64,000 nucleotides of DNA, from assembly GCA_037135095.1 (NCBI GenBank), contig JBAXKZ010000005.1:6655-70654 (forward strand), read 5' to 3'. Source of the DNA: CAIMZW01 sp037135095 (lineage in GTDB: Bacteria; Actinomycetota; Actinomycetes; Nanopelagicales; Nanopelagicaceae). The translations under genes were made by a program, and so were the position numbers. The notes below the pieces were generated by a model, which was not told the origin of the DNA, searched no databases, and saw only the letters and a program-made list of their open reading frames with translations. This document shows, one piece after another, positions 27,230-35,800 of this stretch (positions are counted from its first letter, which is position 1; the number at the start of each line of letters is the position of its first letter).

Positions 27230-28162
27230 TTATTGGACCCCGGTAGGCGAGATATTGACGGTAAGGGCGGCGAAGGAGTCTGGGGCGCTCTTCATGATTT
27301 CCGCGGCTTCTAGCTCACTGCCTATGTGTAAAACCAGAACCGCGGGTCCTGCGCCGGAGACGGTTGCCGCTACGCCAGCTGCACGCAATTTCCTGATTAA
27401 TGCGAGGGATTTTGGCATTGCCTCGCCGCGATATTCCTGGTGGAGGAAATCTTGAGTTGCTGCGAAGAGCAGATCTGGGCGATCTGTTAGCGCATGTACC
27501 AAGAGCGCCGACCGTGCAACGTTGGCCGCTGCATCTCGGTGTGGGACCAATTCAGGTAATAACTTTCTCGCCTTTGTCGTGGCCAAATGAGTTTCTGGCA
27601 AGAAGAGAATCGCTTTAATGCGGGGGTCAACGGTAAGCGAAACACCGCGACCAAAATTCTTGCCGTGGCTCTCCTCCATCCACGCAATCGTGGCACCCCC
27701 ATAAAAAGCGGCGGCAATGTTGTCGGGATGACCTTCGAGTTCTGTTCCGAGTGCAACTAAATCTTCATCGCTCATATATTGCTCGCCAGAAAGAACTAAC
27801 GCTCGAGCTAGCGCTAAGCCACCAACAATCGCGCTAGCTGAAGAGCCTAAGCCGCGACCTTGCGGAATTGCATTGAGAGCTCTAAGTGCAAGGCCGCGGG
27901 GTTTACTTCCCATAAATTCAAAACCGTGCATCATGGATTTAATTACTAAGTTCTTTGCATCGCGCTTAATCTCATCGGCACCTTCGCCAGTTATATCTAC
28001 ATCGAAGATTGCTTCATCCAGAATTTGAGCGGCATATCTATCTCGGATATCTAGCGCCAAACAAAGAGAATCAAAGCCCGGACCAAGATTTGCACTGGAG
28101 GCCGGAACGCTAACCTGTGCCATCGTTGCCCGAAAGGTTAGGCGATTCATTGCTGCAGCCAT
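27230..28162 (-). CDS. thrB: Homoserine kinase
   Basis: 310 residues from the ATG at 28162. GHMP kinase that phosphorylates homoserine for threonine synthesis. PASSANLGPGFDSL is the family N-terminus, and GRGLGSSASAIVGG is the ATP-binding loop. SGAGPAVLVL near the C-terminus is motif 3. An ATG 13 codons later (28123) is an alternative. It is 2 nt after thrC, last in hom-thrC-thrB. Confidence 0.94.
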   Translation of the reverse strand: MAAAMNRLTFRATMAQVSVPASSANLGPGFDSLCLALDIRDRYAAQILDEAIFDVDITGEGADEIKRDAKNLVIKSMMHGFEFMGSKPRGLALRALNAIPQGRGLGSSASAIVGGLALARALVLSGEQYMSDEDLVALGTELEGHPDNIAAAFYGGATIAWMEESHGKNFGRGVSLTVDPRIKAILFLPETHLATTKARKLLPELVPHRDAAANVARSALLVHALTDRPDLLFAATQDFLHQEYRGEAMPKSLALIRKLRAAGVAATVSGAGPAVLVLHIGSELEAAEIMKSAPDSFAALTVNISPTGVQ

Positions 28163-28164
28163 TG

Positions 28165-29241
28165 TTAAGCCAATCCCATTGCAGCAGCAGCCCGATCGAT
28201 ATCAACTGGAATCAGAATTGGCGCACCGGCACCATCGATAACCCACTGGACATCTTTCAAACCGTTTCCGGTAACTGTGATAACAATCTTCTTGCCAGAT
28301 GGCAACTTTCCTTCGGCTTTCTTTTTAATAAGTCCTGCGATGCCGGCAGCGCTCGATGGTTCAACAAAGACACCTTCTTTGGCGGCTACCAATCGATAGG
28401 CGCTCAAGATGTCCTCATCGGTCACGGAATCGATTAGGCCACCAGAGCTATCTCGGGCCGAAATTGCTTGCGCCCATGAAGCTGGATTTCCAATTCGAAT
28501 TGCAGTTGCAATCGTTTCGGGGTTGGTCACAACATGATTTAACACAATCGGTGCCGAGCCGGCCGCTTGAAAGCCCCACATTTGCGGCAGCTGGGTAGCG
28601 ATGCCATCGGCGAAGTACTCTTGGTAGCCCTTCCAATAAGCAGTGATATTCCCGGCGTTGCCAACTGGCAGGACGTGCAAATCAGGGGCATCGCCTAATA
28701 AATCCACTATTTCAAAGGCAGCAGTTTTTTGGCCCTCGATGCGATATGGGTTTACTGAGTTAACCAAGGCAACTGGATATTTAGTAGCCAAATCGCGCGC
28801 CAACGTTAAACAATCATCGAAGTTGCCATCAACCTGAATCAGTGTGGCGCCATGAGCTATAGCTTGCGCTAACTTTCCCATTGCAATTTTTCCTTGGGGA
28901 ACCAATACAACTGGAGTCATGCCCGCTTTGGTGGCGTAGGCCGCGGCGCTTGCGCTGGTATTTCCGGTAGAGGCGCAGATAACGGCTTTTGCGCCTTCTT
29001 CAGCCGCCTTTGAAATCGCCATTGTCATACCGCGATCTTTGAAGGAGCCAGTTGGATTTGCACCTTCAACCTTTAACCAAACTTCGTTATCTAACATATC
29101 TGAGAGCACGCATGCCATAACTAATGGCGTGCCACCTTCGCGAAGTGTCACTACTGGGGTGGCATCTGTAACCGGCAACCGATCGCGATACTCATCGATG
29201 ACTCCGAGCCATTGGCGAGAAAGCAGACGAGGTGAACTCAT
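28165..29241 (-). CDS. thrC: Threonine synthase
   Basis: 358 residues. PLP enzyme that makes threonine from O-phosphohomoserine. NPTGSFKDRGMTMAI contains the PLP-binding Lys, and VGNAGNITAYW is the phosphate-binding loop. Its ATG overlaps the hom stop by 4 nt (ATGA), and it is followed by thrB 2 nt later, so the three threonine genes are tightly coupled. Confidence 0.95.
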   Translation of the reverse strand: MSSPRLLSRQWLGVIDEYRDRLPVTDATPVVTLREGGTPLVMACVLSDMLDNEVWLKVEGANPTGSFKDRGMTMAISKAAEEGAKAVICASTGNTSASAAAYATKAGMTPVVLVPQGKIAMGKLAQAIAHGATLIQVDGNFDDCLTLARDLATKYPVALVNSVNPYRIEGQKTAAFEIVDLLGDAPDLHVLPVGNAGNITAYWKGYQEYFADGIATQLPQMWGFQAAGSAPIVLNHVVTNPETIATAIRIGNPASWAQAISARDSSGGLIDSVTDEDILSAYRLVAAKEGVFVEPSSAAGIAGLIKKKAEGKLPSGKKIVITVTGNGLKDVQWVIDGAGAPILIPVDIDRAAAAMGLA

Positions 29242-30551
29242 ACCGGCACTCCTTCAACTCTGATAACGCTTAGAACATCTTTTACAACATGAAGTTTGGC
29301 CAATTGATCAACGGTTGAAGCCAGAGCCGCTTCCGTTGCAATATGTGTTAAGACAATCAATTCCGCATCGGCGCCACGACCATCTTGGCGAACCGTAAGA
29401 ATTGAAACATCATTCATTGCGAAGGTAGCAGCAACCGAAGCGAGTACGCCTGGAACATCCATAACCTCTAGGCGAATCAGATAACGAGTTTTAGTGACAC
29501 CCATTGGTGCAATATCCAGATCGGCATAATCGGTCTCGGTAGGTCCTAAGCTGCCTTCGATTCGATTTCGCGCAACCGCAACTAAATCGCCCAAGATTGC
29601 CGAGGCGGTCGGAACGCCACCGGCGCCGCGACCGTAGAACATCAATTCACCAGCTGACTGACATTGGACGAATACCGCATTAAAGGCTTCACGAACCGAT
29701 GCCAATGGATGATTCTTTGGAATCATTGTTGGATGAACGCGCACCGTGATGGTCTCTTCATCGCTGCCATGAACTTCATTTGCTTCAGCAATCGCCAAAA
29801 GTTTGATGACAAAACCCATCTCTTTTGCGACTGCCACATCATCAGCAGTGACCTTTGAGATTCCTTCTCGATAAACATCTTCGTCAGTTACTTGGGTATG
29901 GAAGGCCAAGCCCGCCAAGATCGCCGCTTTAGCCGCAGCATCGAAACTTTCAATATCTGCGGTTGGATCGGCCTCTGCGTAACCAAGCAGTTGTGCCTCG
30001 TTTAGCGCATCTTCAAAGGAGGTGCCAGTCTCGTGCATCTTGGTAAGGATGTAGTTGGTGGTGCCATTGATAATTCCCATAACGCGCTCAACGCGATCGC
30101 CAACCAAAGATTCCGCGAGCGGACGAAGGATCGGAATAGCTCCTGCTACCGCTGCTTCATAGTAGAAATCGACATCGGCCTCATCGGAGGCGTGAAAAAG
30201 TTCCGCACCATGCTTTGCTAGTAGCGCTTTATTGGCAGTGACTACTGCTTTGCCATTTTTCATCGCCGTTAAAATTAATTGGTGCGCTGGCTCTATTCCG
30301 CCCATAACTTCAATCACCAAGTCAATATTTGGATCATTAACTATCGATTCGGAATCAGTTGTAAAAAGTTCAGCAGCTATTCCGGGTCTAGGGATCGAAA
30401 GATCCCTGACTGAAATCTTCACAATTTCCAAGCCAGCACCGGACCGGGCAGCCAAGTCATCTTGGTTAGCAACCATCAGGCGCGCAACTTCGGCACCAAC
30501 AACGCCACAGCCGAGCATCCCTACTCGCAACAATTTTCGCTCGCGCTTCAT
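29238..30551 (-). CDS. hom: Homoserine dehydrogenase
   Basis: 437 residues. Reduces aspartate semialdehyde to homoserine, the branch point to threonine and methionine. RVGMLGCGVVGAEVA is the NAD(P) Rossmann loop. GIINGTTNYILTKM and the EADPTADIESFDAAAKAAILA region form the substrate site. Residues after about 355 form a C-terminal ACT domain (IRLEVMDVPGVLASVA), so feedback control by threonine is likely. GTG at 30554 precedes the ATG directly and is an alternative start. Confidence 0.95.
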   Translation of the reverse strand: MKRERKLLRVGMLGCGVVGAEVARLMVANQDDLAARSGAGLEIVKISVRDLSIPRPGIAAELFTTDSESIVNDPNIDLVIEVMGGIEPAHQLILTAMKNGKAVVTANKALLAKHGAELFHASDEADVDFYYEAAVAGAIPILRPLAESLVGDRVERVMGIINGTTNYILTKMHETGTSFEDALNEAQLLGYAEADPTADIESFDAAAKAAILAGLAFHTQVTDEDVYREGISKVTADDVAVAKEMGFVIKLLAIAEANEVHGSDEETITVRVHPTMIPKNHPLASVREAFNAVFVQCQSAGELMFYGRGAGGVPTASAILGDLVAVARNRIEGSLGPTETDYADLDIAPMGVTKTRYLIRLEVMDVPGVLASVAATFAMNDVSILTVRQDGRGADAELIVLTHIATEAALASTVDQLAKLHVVKDVLSVIRVEGVPV

Positions 30552-30566
30552 CACAGGGCCATTCTT

Positions 30567-31934
30567 CTAGATTGAACGCTCTGGCTCAACAACATCGAGC
30601 CTCAGCAAGTCGTCTTGGGTTTCGCGGCGAAGAATTAAGCGGGCTTTGCCATTTTTTACGGCAACAACGGCAGGCCTTGGCAGCGCGTTGTAATTGCTAG
30701 CCATGCTGCGGTGGTAGGCACCGGTGGCGGGGATAGCCAACAAATCACCGGGACCAATATCTTCGGGCAATTCAATTTCGCGAATTACGATATCGCCAGT
30801 TTCGCAATGCTTACCCACGACTCGACTGGATGTTGTTGGACGTGAGGAAATTCGATTGGCGAGCAACGCGTAGTACTCGGCTCCGTAAAGCGCTGGGCGA
30901 ATGTTGTCGCTCATGCCACCATCAACTGCGATGTAGCGACGAGTTAAGCCACCATCTAGTTCAACGCTTTTAGTGGTTCCAACTTCATAAAGAGTCGTTG
31001 TAGTTGGCCCAACGATGGCTCGCCCTGGCTCAATCGAGATATGGGGAACCTGCAAGTTGTGCTTCTCGCATTCGGCTTTAACTACTTCAGCCAATTCGCT
31101 CATGACGCGCATAGGAACTTCGGATTCTTCCCCCGGAAGGTAAGCGATTCCGTAACCTCCACCCAGATCGAGTTCTGGAAGTTGGCGATCGAAATGATCT
31201 CGATATTTGGCAAGGAGATCGATTAAGCGCGAAGCCGCAATTGCAAAACCTTCGATACCAAAAATTTGCGAACCGATATGCGAATGCAATCCAAGTAGTC
31301 GTAGAGATGTAGCTTCTTCAACCGCTTCAATTGCTTTCCAGGCAGAGCCACTGGCTATCGAAAATCCAAACTTCACATCTTCATGGGCGGTAGAGATAAA
31401 TTCATGAGTATGTGCCTCGATTCCCGCAGTGAGGCGCAGAAATACGTTCTGAGTTACGCCAGCCGATTTTGCCAGCCGCGCGACTCGCTCTATTTCTTGA
31501 AAAGAGTCAACCACGATAGAACGAACGCCAACTGAAATTGCCTGAGTAATTTCAGCTTCGGATTTATTATTTCCATGAACTTCTATTCGATCGACTGGAA
31601 ATTTTGCAGCTAGCGCAATATTTAACTCGCCGGCAGAACAGACATCGATTCCAATTCCAATTTCAGCGATCCACTTTGCAACTTCAACGCTGATAAATGA
31701 TTTCGCGGCGTAGAAAACCGATCCAGCTTGGCTTCCAAAACTGATCTCCAGTGCGCTCTTCCAGGCCAAGGCTCGCTCGCGAAAATCTAGCTCATCCAAA
31801 ACAAATAACGGAGTACCGAATTCTTTTGCTAGAGCTGTTGCAGAGCAACCACCGATATTTAATTCCGCGCCGCTAAATGCAGAATGGGCGGAAAAGACTT
31901 CTGGCGCAAAATGCGGATCTGGATTGTTAGCCAT
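30567..31934 (-). CDS. lysA: Diaminopimelate decarboxylase
   Basis: 455 residues. PLP enzyme of the last step to lysine. SVFYAAKSFISVEVA holds the PLP Lys, EVHGNNKSEAEI and LGLHSHIGSQIF are the barrel motifs, and the C-terminal region has KHCETGDIVI with the catalytic Cys. It lies between argS and hom, an arrangement known from other Actinobacteria. Confidence 0.95.
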   Translation of the reverse strand: MANNPDPHFAPEVFSAHSAFSGAELNIGGCSATALAKEFGTPLFVLDELDFRERALAWKSALEISFGSQAGSVFYAAKSFISVEVAKWIAEIGIGIDVCSAGELNIALAAKFPVDRIEVHGNNKSEAEITQAISVGVRSIVVDSFQEIERVARLAKSAGVTQNVFLRLTAGIEAHTHEFISTAHEDVKFGFSIASGSAWKAIEAVEEATSLRLLGLHSHIGSQIFGIEGFAIAASRLIDLLAKYRDHFDRQLPELDLGGGYGIAYLPGEESEVPMRVMSELAEVVKAECEKHNLQVPHISIEPGRAIVGPTTTTLYEVGTTKSVELDGGLTRRYIAVDGGMSDNIRPALYGAEYYALLANRISSRPTTSSRVVGKHCETGDIVIREIELPEDIGPGDLLAIPATGAYHRSMASNYNALPRPAVVAVKNGKARLILRRETQDDLLRLDVVEPERSI

Positions 31935-31936
31935 GG

Positions 31937-33598
31937 CTACATCCGCTCCGGTGCGCTAACACCTAACAGCGATAACGCATTAGCCACAACCTGAGCCGTG
32001 GCCTGACAAAGATTTGCTCGAGCCGAATGAATTGCTTCAGCTGGTTCATCGCCCATGGGTAGTACCCGACAGTCGTTATAGAAGCGGTGGTAAACCCCTG
32101 CAAGTTCCTCAACGTATCGAGCAACGCGATGGGGTTCGCGAAGTTCCGCAGCGCCAGTTACGACTCGGGGAAATTCACCAAGCAAGCCAATGAGCTCGCG
32201 CTCGCGCGGATCAATCAAGAGTTCGTAATCGGCAGCAAAATCGGCGCCAAATTTGATACCTAACTCGGTGGCATTACGAAGGACGGCACATATCCGAGCA
32301 TGCGCGTACTGCACGTAATAAACTGGATTTTCATTGGTGCGACTGCGAAGGACATCAACATCCATCACCATCGGAGTTTCAACGGGATAGCGAACCAAGG
32401 TGTAGCGGGCAGCATCAACGCCAACCTTTTCGACCAATTCTTCAAGGGTGATAATGGTTCCAGCGCGCTTAGAAAGTTTAAGTTCTTCGCCACCTTCCAT
32501 GATCTTTACCATCTGTCCGATCAGAACATGAATGTTGTACTCCGGATCATCGCCGGCGCATGCCGCGATCGCCTTTAGTCGATTGACGTAGCCATGATGG
32601 TCGGCGCCCAACATATAGATGCAGATCTCAAATCCTCGTTCGCGCTTGCTGATGTAGTAAGCCGAGTCCGAGGCGAAATAAGCGAAGGTCCCGTCGGATT
32701 TGATCATCACGCGGTCTTTATCATCGCCGAAGTCGGTGGTACGAAGCCAAGTCGCGCCATCTAATTCGAAGGTGTGGCCTTGATCGCGCAGGCGTTGCAT
32801 GCTGTGGTTGAAGAAATCATTTTCATAGAGGCTGCGCTCGGAAAACCAAATGTCAAAGTGGGTCCCAAAAGCATCCAAGACATCCTGCTGTTGTTTCAAC
32901 TGCAATGCATATCCGGCATCGCGAAAGGCGGCGATCGATTCGGCTTCCGGCAAGAGCTCAAACTTTGGATGATCGGCAACTATGACCGCTGCCAGGTCGG
33001 CAATATATTCACCGTGGTAGCCATTCTCGGGCCGGGGCAAATTCATCGCCGCAGTGCGGATCGAAGCGCCGAAGAGTTCCATCTGATTGCCACGATCATT
33101 GACATAGAATTCTCGGGTAACTGAAGCGCCAGCAGCGCTCAATAGTCGGCCCAAAGAATCGCCGACAGCTGCCCAGCGGGTATGTCCTAAATGCAACGGC
33201 CCAGTTGGGTTAGCGCTGATAAATTCCAAGTTCACGCGAACCCCGCTCATGGCGGTGCCGGCTCCGAATTTCTCGCGATTGGTCAAAATGGTTTTCAATA
33301 CTTCGCCTTGACTTGCAGTTGCCAACGTTAAGTTGATAAAACCTGGACCGGCTATCTCTACCGCGGAGAACTGCGGGAGATCGATTAAGCCGGCTCGAAT
33401 CAATTCGGCGATCTCGCGCGGCGCCTTTCCGGATGGCTTTGCCAAGGCAAGGGCAATAGAAGTGGCATAGTCACCGTGATCGCGGTTTTTGGGGCGATCG
33501 AGCGTGATGGCTTGCGGGATCTCACATTGGAGAAAATCGCGCGAGCGCTCCAGGATCGCGACGATCGCCGCGCTAATTTGATCCTGAATTGAACTCAT
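31937..33598 (-). CDS. argS: Arginyl-tRNA synthetase
   Basis: 553 residues. Class I synthetase. SANPTGPLHLGHTRWAAVGD carries the HLGH form of the HIGH motif, and KLSKRAGTI is the KMSKS-like loop. The N-terminal Add1 domain and the C-terminal DALR anticodon-binding domain are both present. It is the first gene of argS-lysA-hom-thrC-thrB, which runs with gaps of 2-12 nt or overlaps. Confidence 0.96.
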   Translation of the reverse strand: MSSIQDQISAAIVAILERSRDFLQCEIPQAITLDRPKNRDHGDYATSIALALAKPSGKAPREIAELIRAGLIDLPQFSAVEIAGPGFINLTLATASQGEVLKTILTNREKFGAGTAMSGVRVNLEFISANPTGPLHLGHTRWAAVGDSLGRLLSAAGASVTREFYVNDRGNQMELFGASIRTAAMNLPRPENGYHGEYIADLAAVIVADHPKFELLPEAESIAAFRDAGYALQLKQQQDVLDAFGTHFDIWFSERSLYENDFFNHSMQRLRDQGHTFELDGATWLRTTDFGDDKDRVMIKSDGTFAYFASDSAYYISKRERGFEICIYMLGADHHGYVNRLKAIAACAGDDPEYNIHVLIGQMVKIMEGGEELKLSKRAGTIITLEELVEKVGVDAARYTLVRYPVETPMVMDVDVLRSRTNENPVYYVQYAHARICAVLRNATELGIKFGADFAADYELLIDPRERELIGLLGEFPRVVTGAAELREPHRVARYVEELAGVYHRFYNDCRVLPMGDEPAEAIHSARANLCQATAQVVANALSLLGVSAPERM

Positions 33599-33605
33599 CT
33601 AGCCA

Positions 33606-33611
33606 AGGTTA
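33606..33611 (-). promoter_or_regulatory. -10 box, leaderless start of argS
   Basis: On the minus strand TAACCT is followed by 7 nt (TGGCTAG) and then ATG. No Shine-Dalgarno sequence is present. It would drive the argS-lysA-hom-thrC-thrB run. Confidence 0.55.
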
Positions 33612-33644
33612 CCCGTTGGACACCTGCACATATTCCCTGTTTCC

Positions 33645-33661
33645 GTTATCGAATCGTTAAC
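33645..33661. promoter_or_regulatory. 17-bp near-palindromic operator candidate before the sugar importer
   Basis: GTTATCGAATCGTTAAC is symmetric at all but two mirrored positions and the centre. It lies between argS and the sugar-binding protein gene, upstream of the double-stem leader. It looks like a site for a dimeric repressor of the LacI or ROK kind. No regulator gene is adjacent. Confidence 0.5.
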
Positions 33662-33687
33662 AAAAATGTCCGATATGTGGCATTGCT

Positions 33688-33787
33688 ACTCGTGACCAAA
33701 TGGCTCATTCAGACTACCTTTCGAAGGCTGACTCGAACGTATGGCCAAAAGCAGGTTTGGTCACGAGTCTGACACCTTCGAAAGGTA
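33688..33787 (+). promoter_or_regulatory. Structured leader with two crossing perfect 13-bp inverted repeats
   Basis: Arm A ACTCGTGACCAAA (33688-33700) is perfectly complementary to A' TTTGGTCACGAGT (33756-33768). Arm B TACCTTTCGAAGG (33715-33727) is perfectly complementary to B' CCTTCGAAAGGTA (33775-33787). The order A-B-A'-B' makes the stems cross. B' contains the GAAAGG that serves as ribosome binding site for the gene starting at 33797. GACTCG (33730-33735) can extend stem B by pairing with CGAGTC (33764-33769), inside A'. Either a switching RNA leader or a set of operator sites is possible. Confidence 0.55.
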
Positions 33788-33796
33788 ATACCAAAT

Positions 33797-34870
33797 ATGA
33801 CCAAGCGACGTATTGCGCTTACTGCAGTTATTGCTGCTGCAGCTCTCGCACTAACAGGTTTCGCAAACACTTCTGCTAACGCAGCCGCAAAAGGCTTCGT
33901 CGGCGTAATCCTTCCTGATGCTGCATCATCAAACCGTTGGGAAACTGCAGATCGTCCCTTCTTGACCGCTGCTTTCAAAGCTGCTGGCGTAACCGCTGAC
34001 ATCCAGAATGCAAACGGCGATAAGACTGCTTTCCAGACAATTGCTGATCAAATGCTCACCAAGGGTGCAAAGGTTTTGATCATGGTGAACCTTGATTCTG
34101 CTTCTGCAAAGGCAGTACAGGACAAGGCAAAGGCTCAAGGCGTTCCAACAATCGACTATGACCGTCTAACACTTAATGGTTCTGAGTCTTACTACGTCTC
34201 CTTCGACAACACTGCAGTTGGTGTTCTCCAAGGTACCGGAATTGTTAACTGCCTCAAGGCAGCTAAGAAGACCAAGGCACGTATCGTCTACCTAAACGGT
34301 TCTCCAGACGATAACAACGCCACCTTGTTCAAGAAGGGCTATGACTCAGTCATCCGTCCATACATCACTTCAAAGGCATACACCCTCGTTGACGACACCG
34401 CCGTTCCTGGCTGGGACAACGTCAAGGGTGGAACCATCTTCGAGCAACAACTAACCAAGGCTGGCGGCAAGCTCGATGCAGTAGTTTCTGCAAACGAAGG
34501 CCTAGGACTTGCAGCAGTTGCAGTTCTTAAGAAGAACAAGCTAAACGGCAAGGTCTGCGTATCTGGACAAGATGCAACAGTTGATGGTCTTCGTGCCATC
34601 TTGACAGGTGACCTTTCAAACACCGTTTACAAGGCCATCAAGGCTGAAGCTAACGGCGCTGCTGCTCTTGCAGTTGCTCTCCTAAACGGTAAGAAGGCTG
34701 CAACAGCAACCGGCGTTACCAACAACGGAACCGTTAACGTTCCTTCAGTACTTCTAAAGCCAGTCGGAATTACCAAGGCAAATGTCAAGGTAGTTATCGC
34801 TGATGGTTTCCAGAAGCGTGCCGATGTCTGTAAGGGTATCGAAGCACTTTGCAAAGCTAACGGAATCTAA
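33797..34870 (+). CDS. Sugar ABC transporter substrate-binding protein (xylose/ribose type)
   Basis: 357 residues. Signal peptide at 1-29 (hydrophobic ALTAVIAAAALALTGF, cleavage near SANAAA). No lipobox Cys. It has the periplasmic-binding-protein type 1 fold of XylF/RbsB: FVGVILPDAASSNRWE, IMVNLDSASAKAVQDKA, GVPTIDYDRL, VVSANEGLGLAAVAVL and VSGQDATVDGLRAI. Codon choice differs visibly from neighbours (many AAGG and GTT-rich runs), suggesting strong expression. Position next to xylA suggests xylose as the sugar. Confidence 0.88.
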   Translation: MTKRRIALTAVIAAAALALTGFANTSANAAAKGFVGVILPDAASSNRWETADRPFLTAAFKAAGVTADIQNANGDKTAFQTIADQMLTKGAKVLIMVNLDSASAKAVQDKAKAQGVPTIDYDRLTLNGSESYYVSFDNTAVGVLQGTGIVNCLKAAKKTKARIVYLNGSPDDNNATLFKKGYDSVIRPYITSKAYTLVDDTAVPGWDNVKGGTIFEQQLTKAGGKLDAVVSANEGLGLAAVAVLKKNKLNGKVCVSGQDATVDGLRAILTGDLSNTVYKAIKAEANGAAALAVALLNGKKAATATGVTNNGTVNVPSVLLKPVGITKANVKVVIADGFQKRADVCKGIEALCKANGI

Positions 34871-34899
34871 TAACTAGAAACCATTAGTTCGCATTATTG

Positions 34900-34942
34900 G
34901 TGGGCGTCCAGTCCGAGTAATCGAACTGGACGCCCACTTTTT
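34900..34942 (+). terminator. Strong stem-loop between binding-protein and ATPase genes
   Basis: GTGGGCGTCCAGT (34900-34912) pairs perfectly with ACTGGACGCCCAC (34925-34937), with a few extra pairs in the loop and TTTTT directly after. It lies 30 nt after the binding-protein stop. It should terminate most transcripts there or protect the 3' end, giving more binding protein than membrane parts. Confidence 0.8.
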
Positions 34943-35035
34943 CAATTCCCGCAACAATTAACATTGTTGAAGCCGTTATAGGGCTAGATTTACCTCACCG
35001 CCGCAGAATCAGTGCGATTAAACGAAGGGCAAAAA

Positions 35036-35800
35036 GTGGCACAGCCAATCCTTTCTCTACGTTCGATAAATAAGTCATTCGGACCGGTCCACGTCTTACG
35101 CGATGTTCACCTTGATGTTTACCCAGGTGAAGTTACCGCGCTAGTTGGAGATAACGGCGCCGGCAAGAGCACGCTAATCAAGTGCATTGCTGGTATTTAC
35201 ACCCCCGATAGCGGGGAATACATTTTTGATGGCAATCAGGTAACGGTTCACGGACCGCGCGATGCCACCGCGCTAGGAATTGAAGTTGTGTACCAAGATT
35301 TAGCGCTCTGCGACAACCTCGACATCGTTCACAACATGTTCTTGGGACGCGAGCAGAAGAAAGGCGTGGTTCTCGACGAATCCGCCATGGAGGTAATGGC
35401 ACGCAAAACTCTTGATGGTCTAAGCGTTAGAACTGTTAAATCGATTCGCCAAACGGTTTCTTCACTATCAGGTGGCCAACGTCAGACTGTCGCAATTGCT
35501 CGTGCCGTGCTTTGGAATAACAAGGTGGTAATCCTTGATGAACCAACAGCCGCGCTTGGAGTTTCACAGACCGAACAAGTACTTCATCTAGTTCGGCGGT
35601 TAGCCGACAGTGGAATCGGCGTCATTCTTATTAGTCACAACTTGAACGACGTTTTTGAAGTTGCCGACAATATCGCGGCGCTTTATTTGGGCCAGTTAGC
35701 GGCGCAAGTTCGCAAAGCCGATGTCACATCTAGCCAAGTTATTGAATTGATCACCACCGGCAAGTCAGCCGGAATCTCACCTGTAGGAGCGAACCAATGA
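35036..35800 (+). CDS. Sugar ABC transporter ATP-binding protein, single-cassette type
   Basis: 254 residues from the GTG at 35036, chosen because GAAGGG lies 6 nt upstream (GTG at 35012 would add 8 residues). Walker A GDNGAGKSTLIK, Q-loop YQDLALCDN, signature LSGGQRQTVAIARA, Walker B VVILDEPTAALG and the His in LISHNL are intact. XylG/RbsA proteins usually have two cassettes in about 500 residues; this one has only one, like FrcA-type ATPases, so it should act as a homodimer. The stop overlaps the permease start (ATGA). Confidence 0.9.
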   Translation: MAQPILSLRSINKSFGPVHVLRDVHLDVYPGEVTALVGDNGAGKSTLIKCIAGIYTPDSGEYIFDGNQVTVHGPRDATALGIEVVYQDLALCDNLDIVHNMFLGREQKKGVVLDESAMEVMARKTLDGLSVRTVKSIRQTVSSLSGGQRQTVAIARAVLWNNKVVILDEPTAALGVSQTEQVLHLVRRLADSGIGVILISHNLNDVFEVADNIAALYLGQLAAQVRKADVTSSQVIELITTGKSAGISPVGANQ

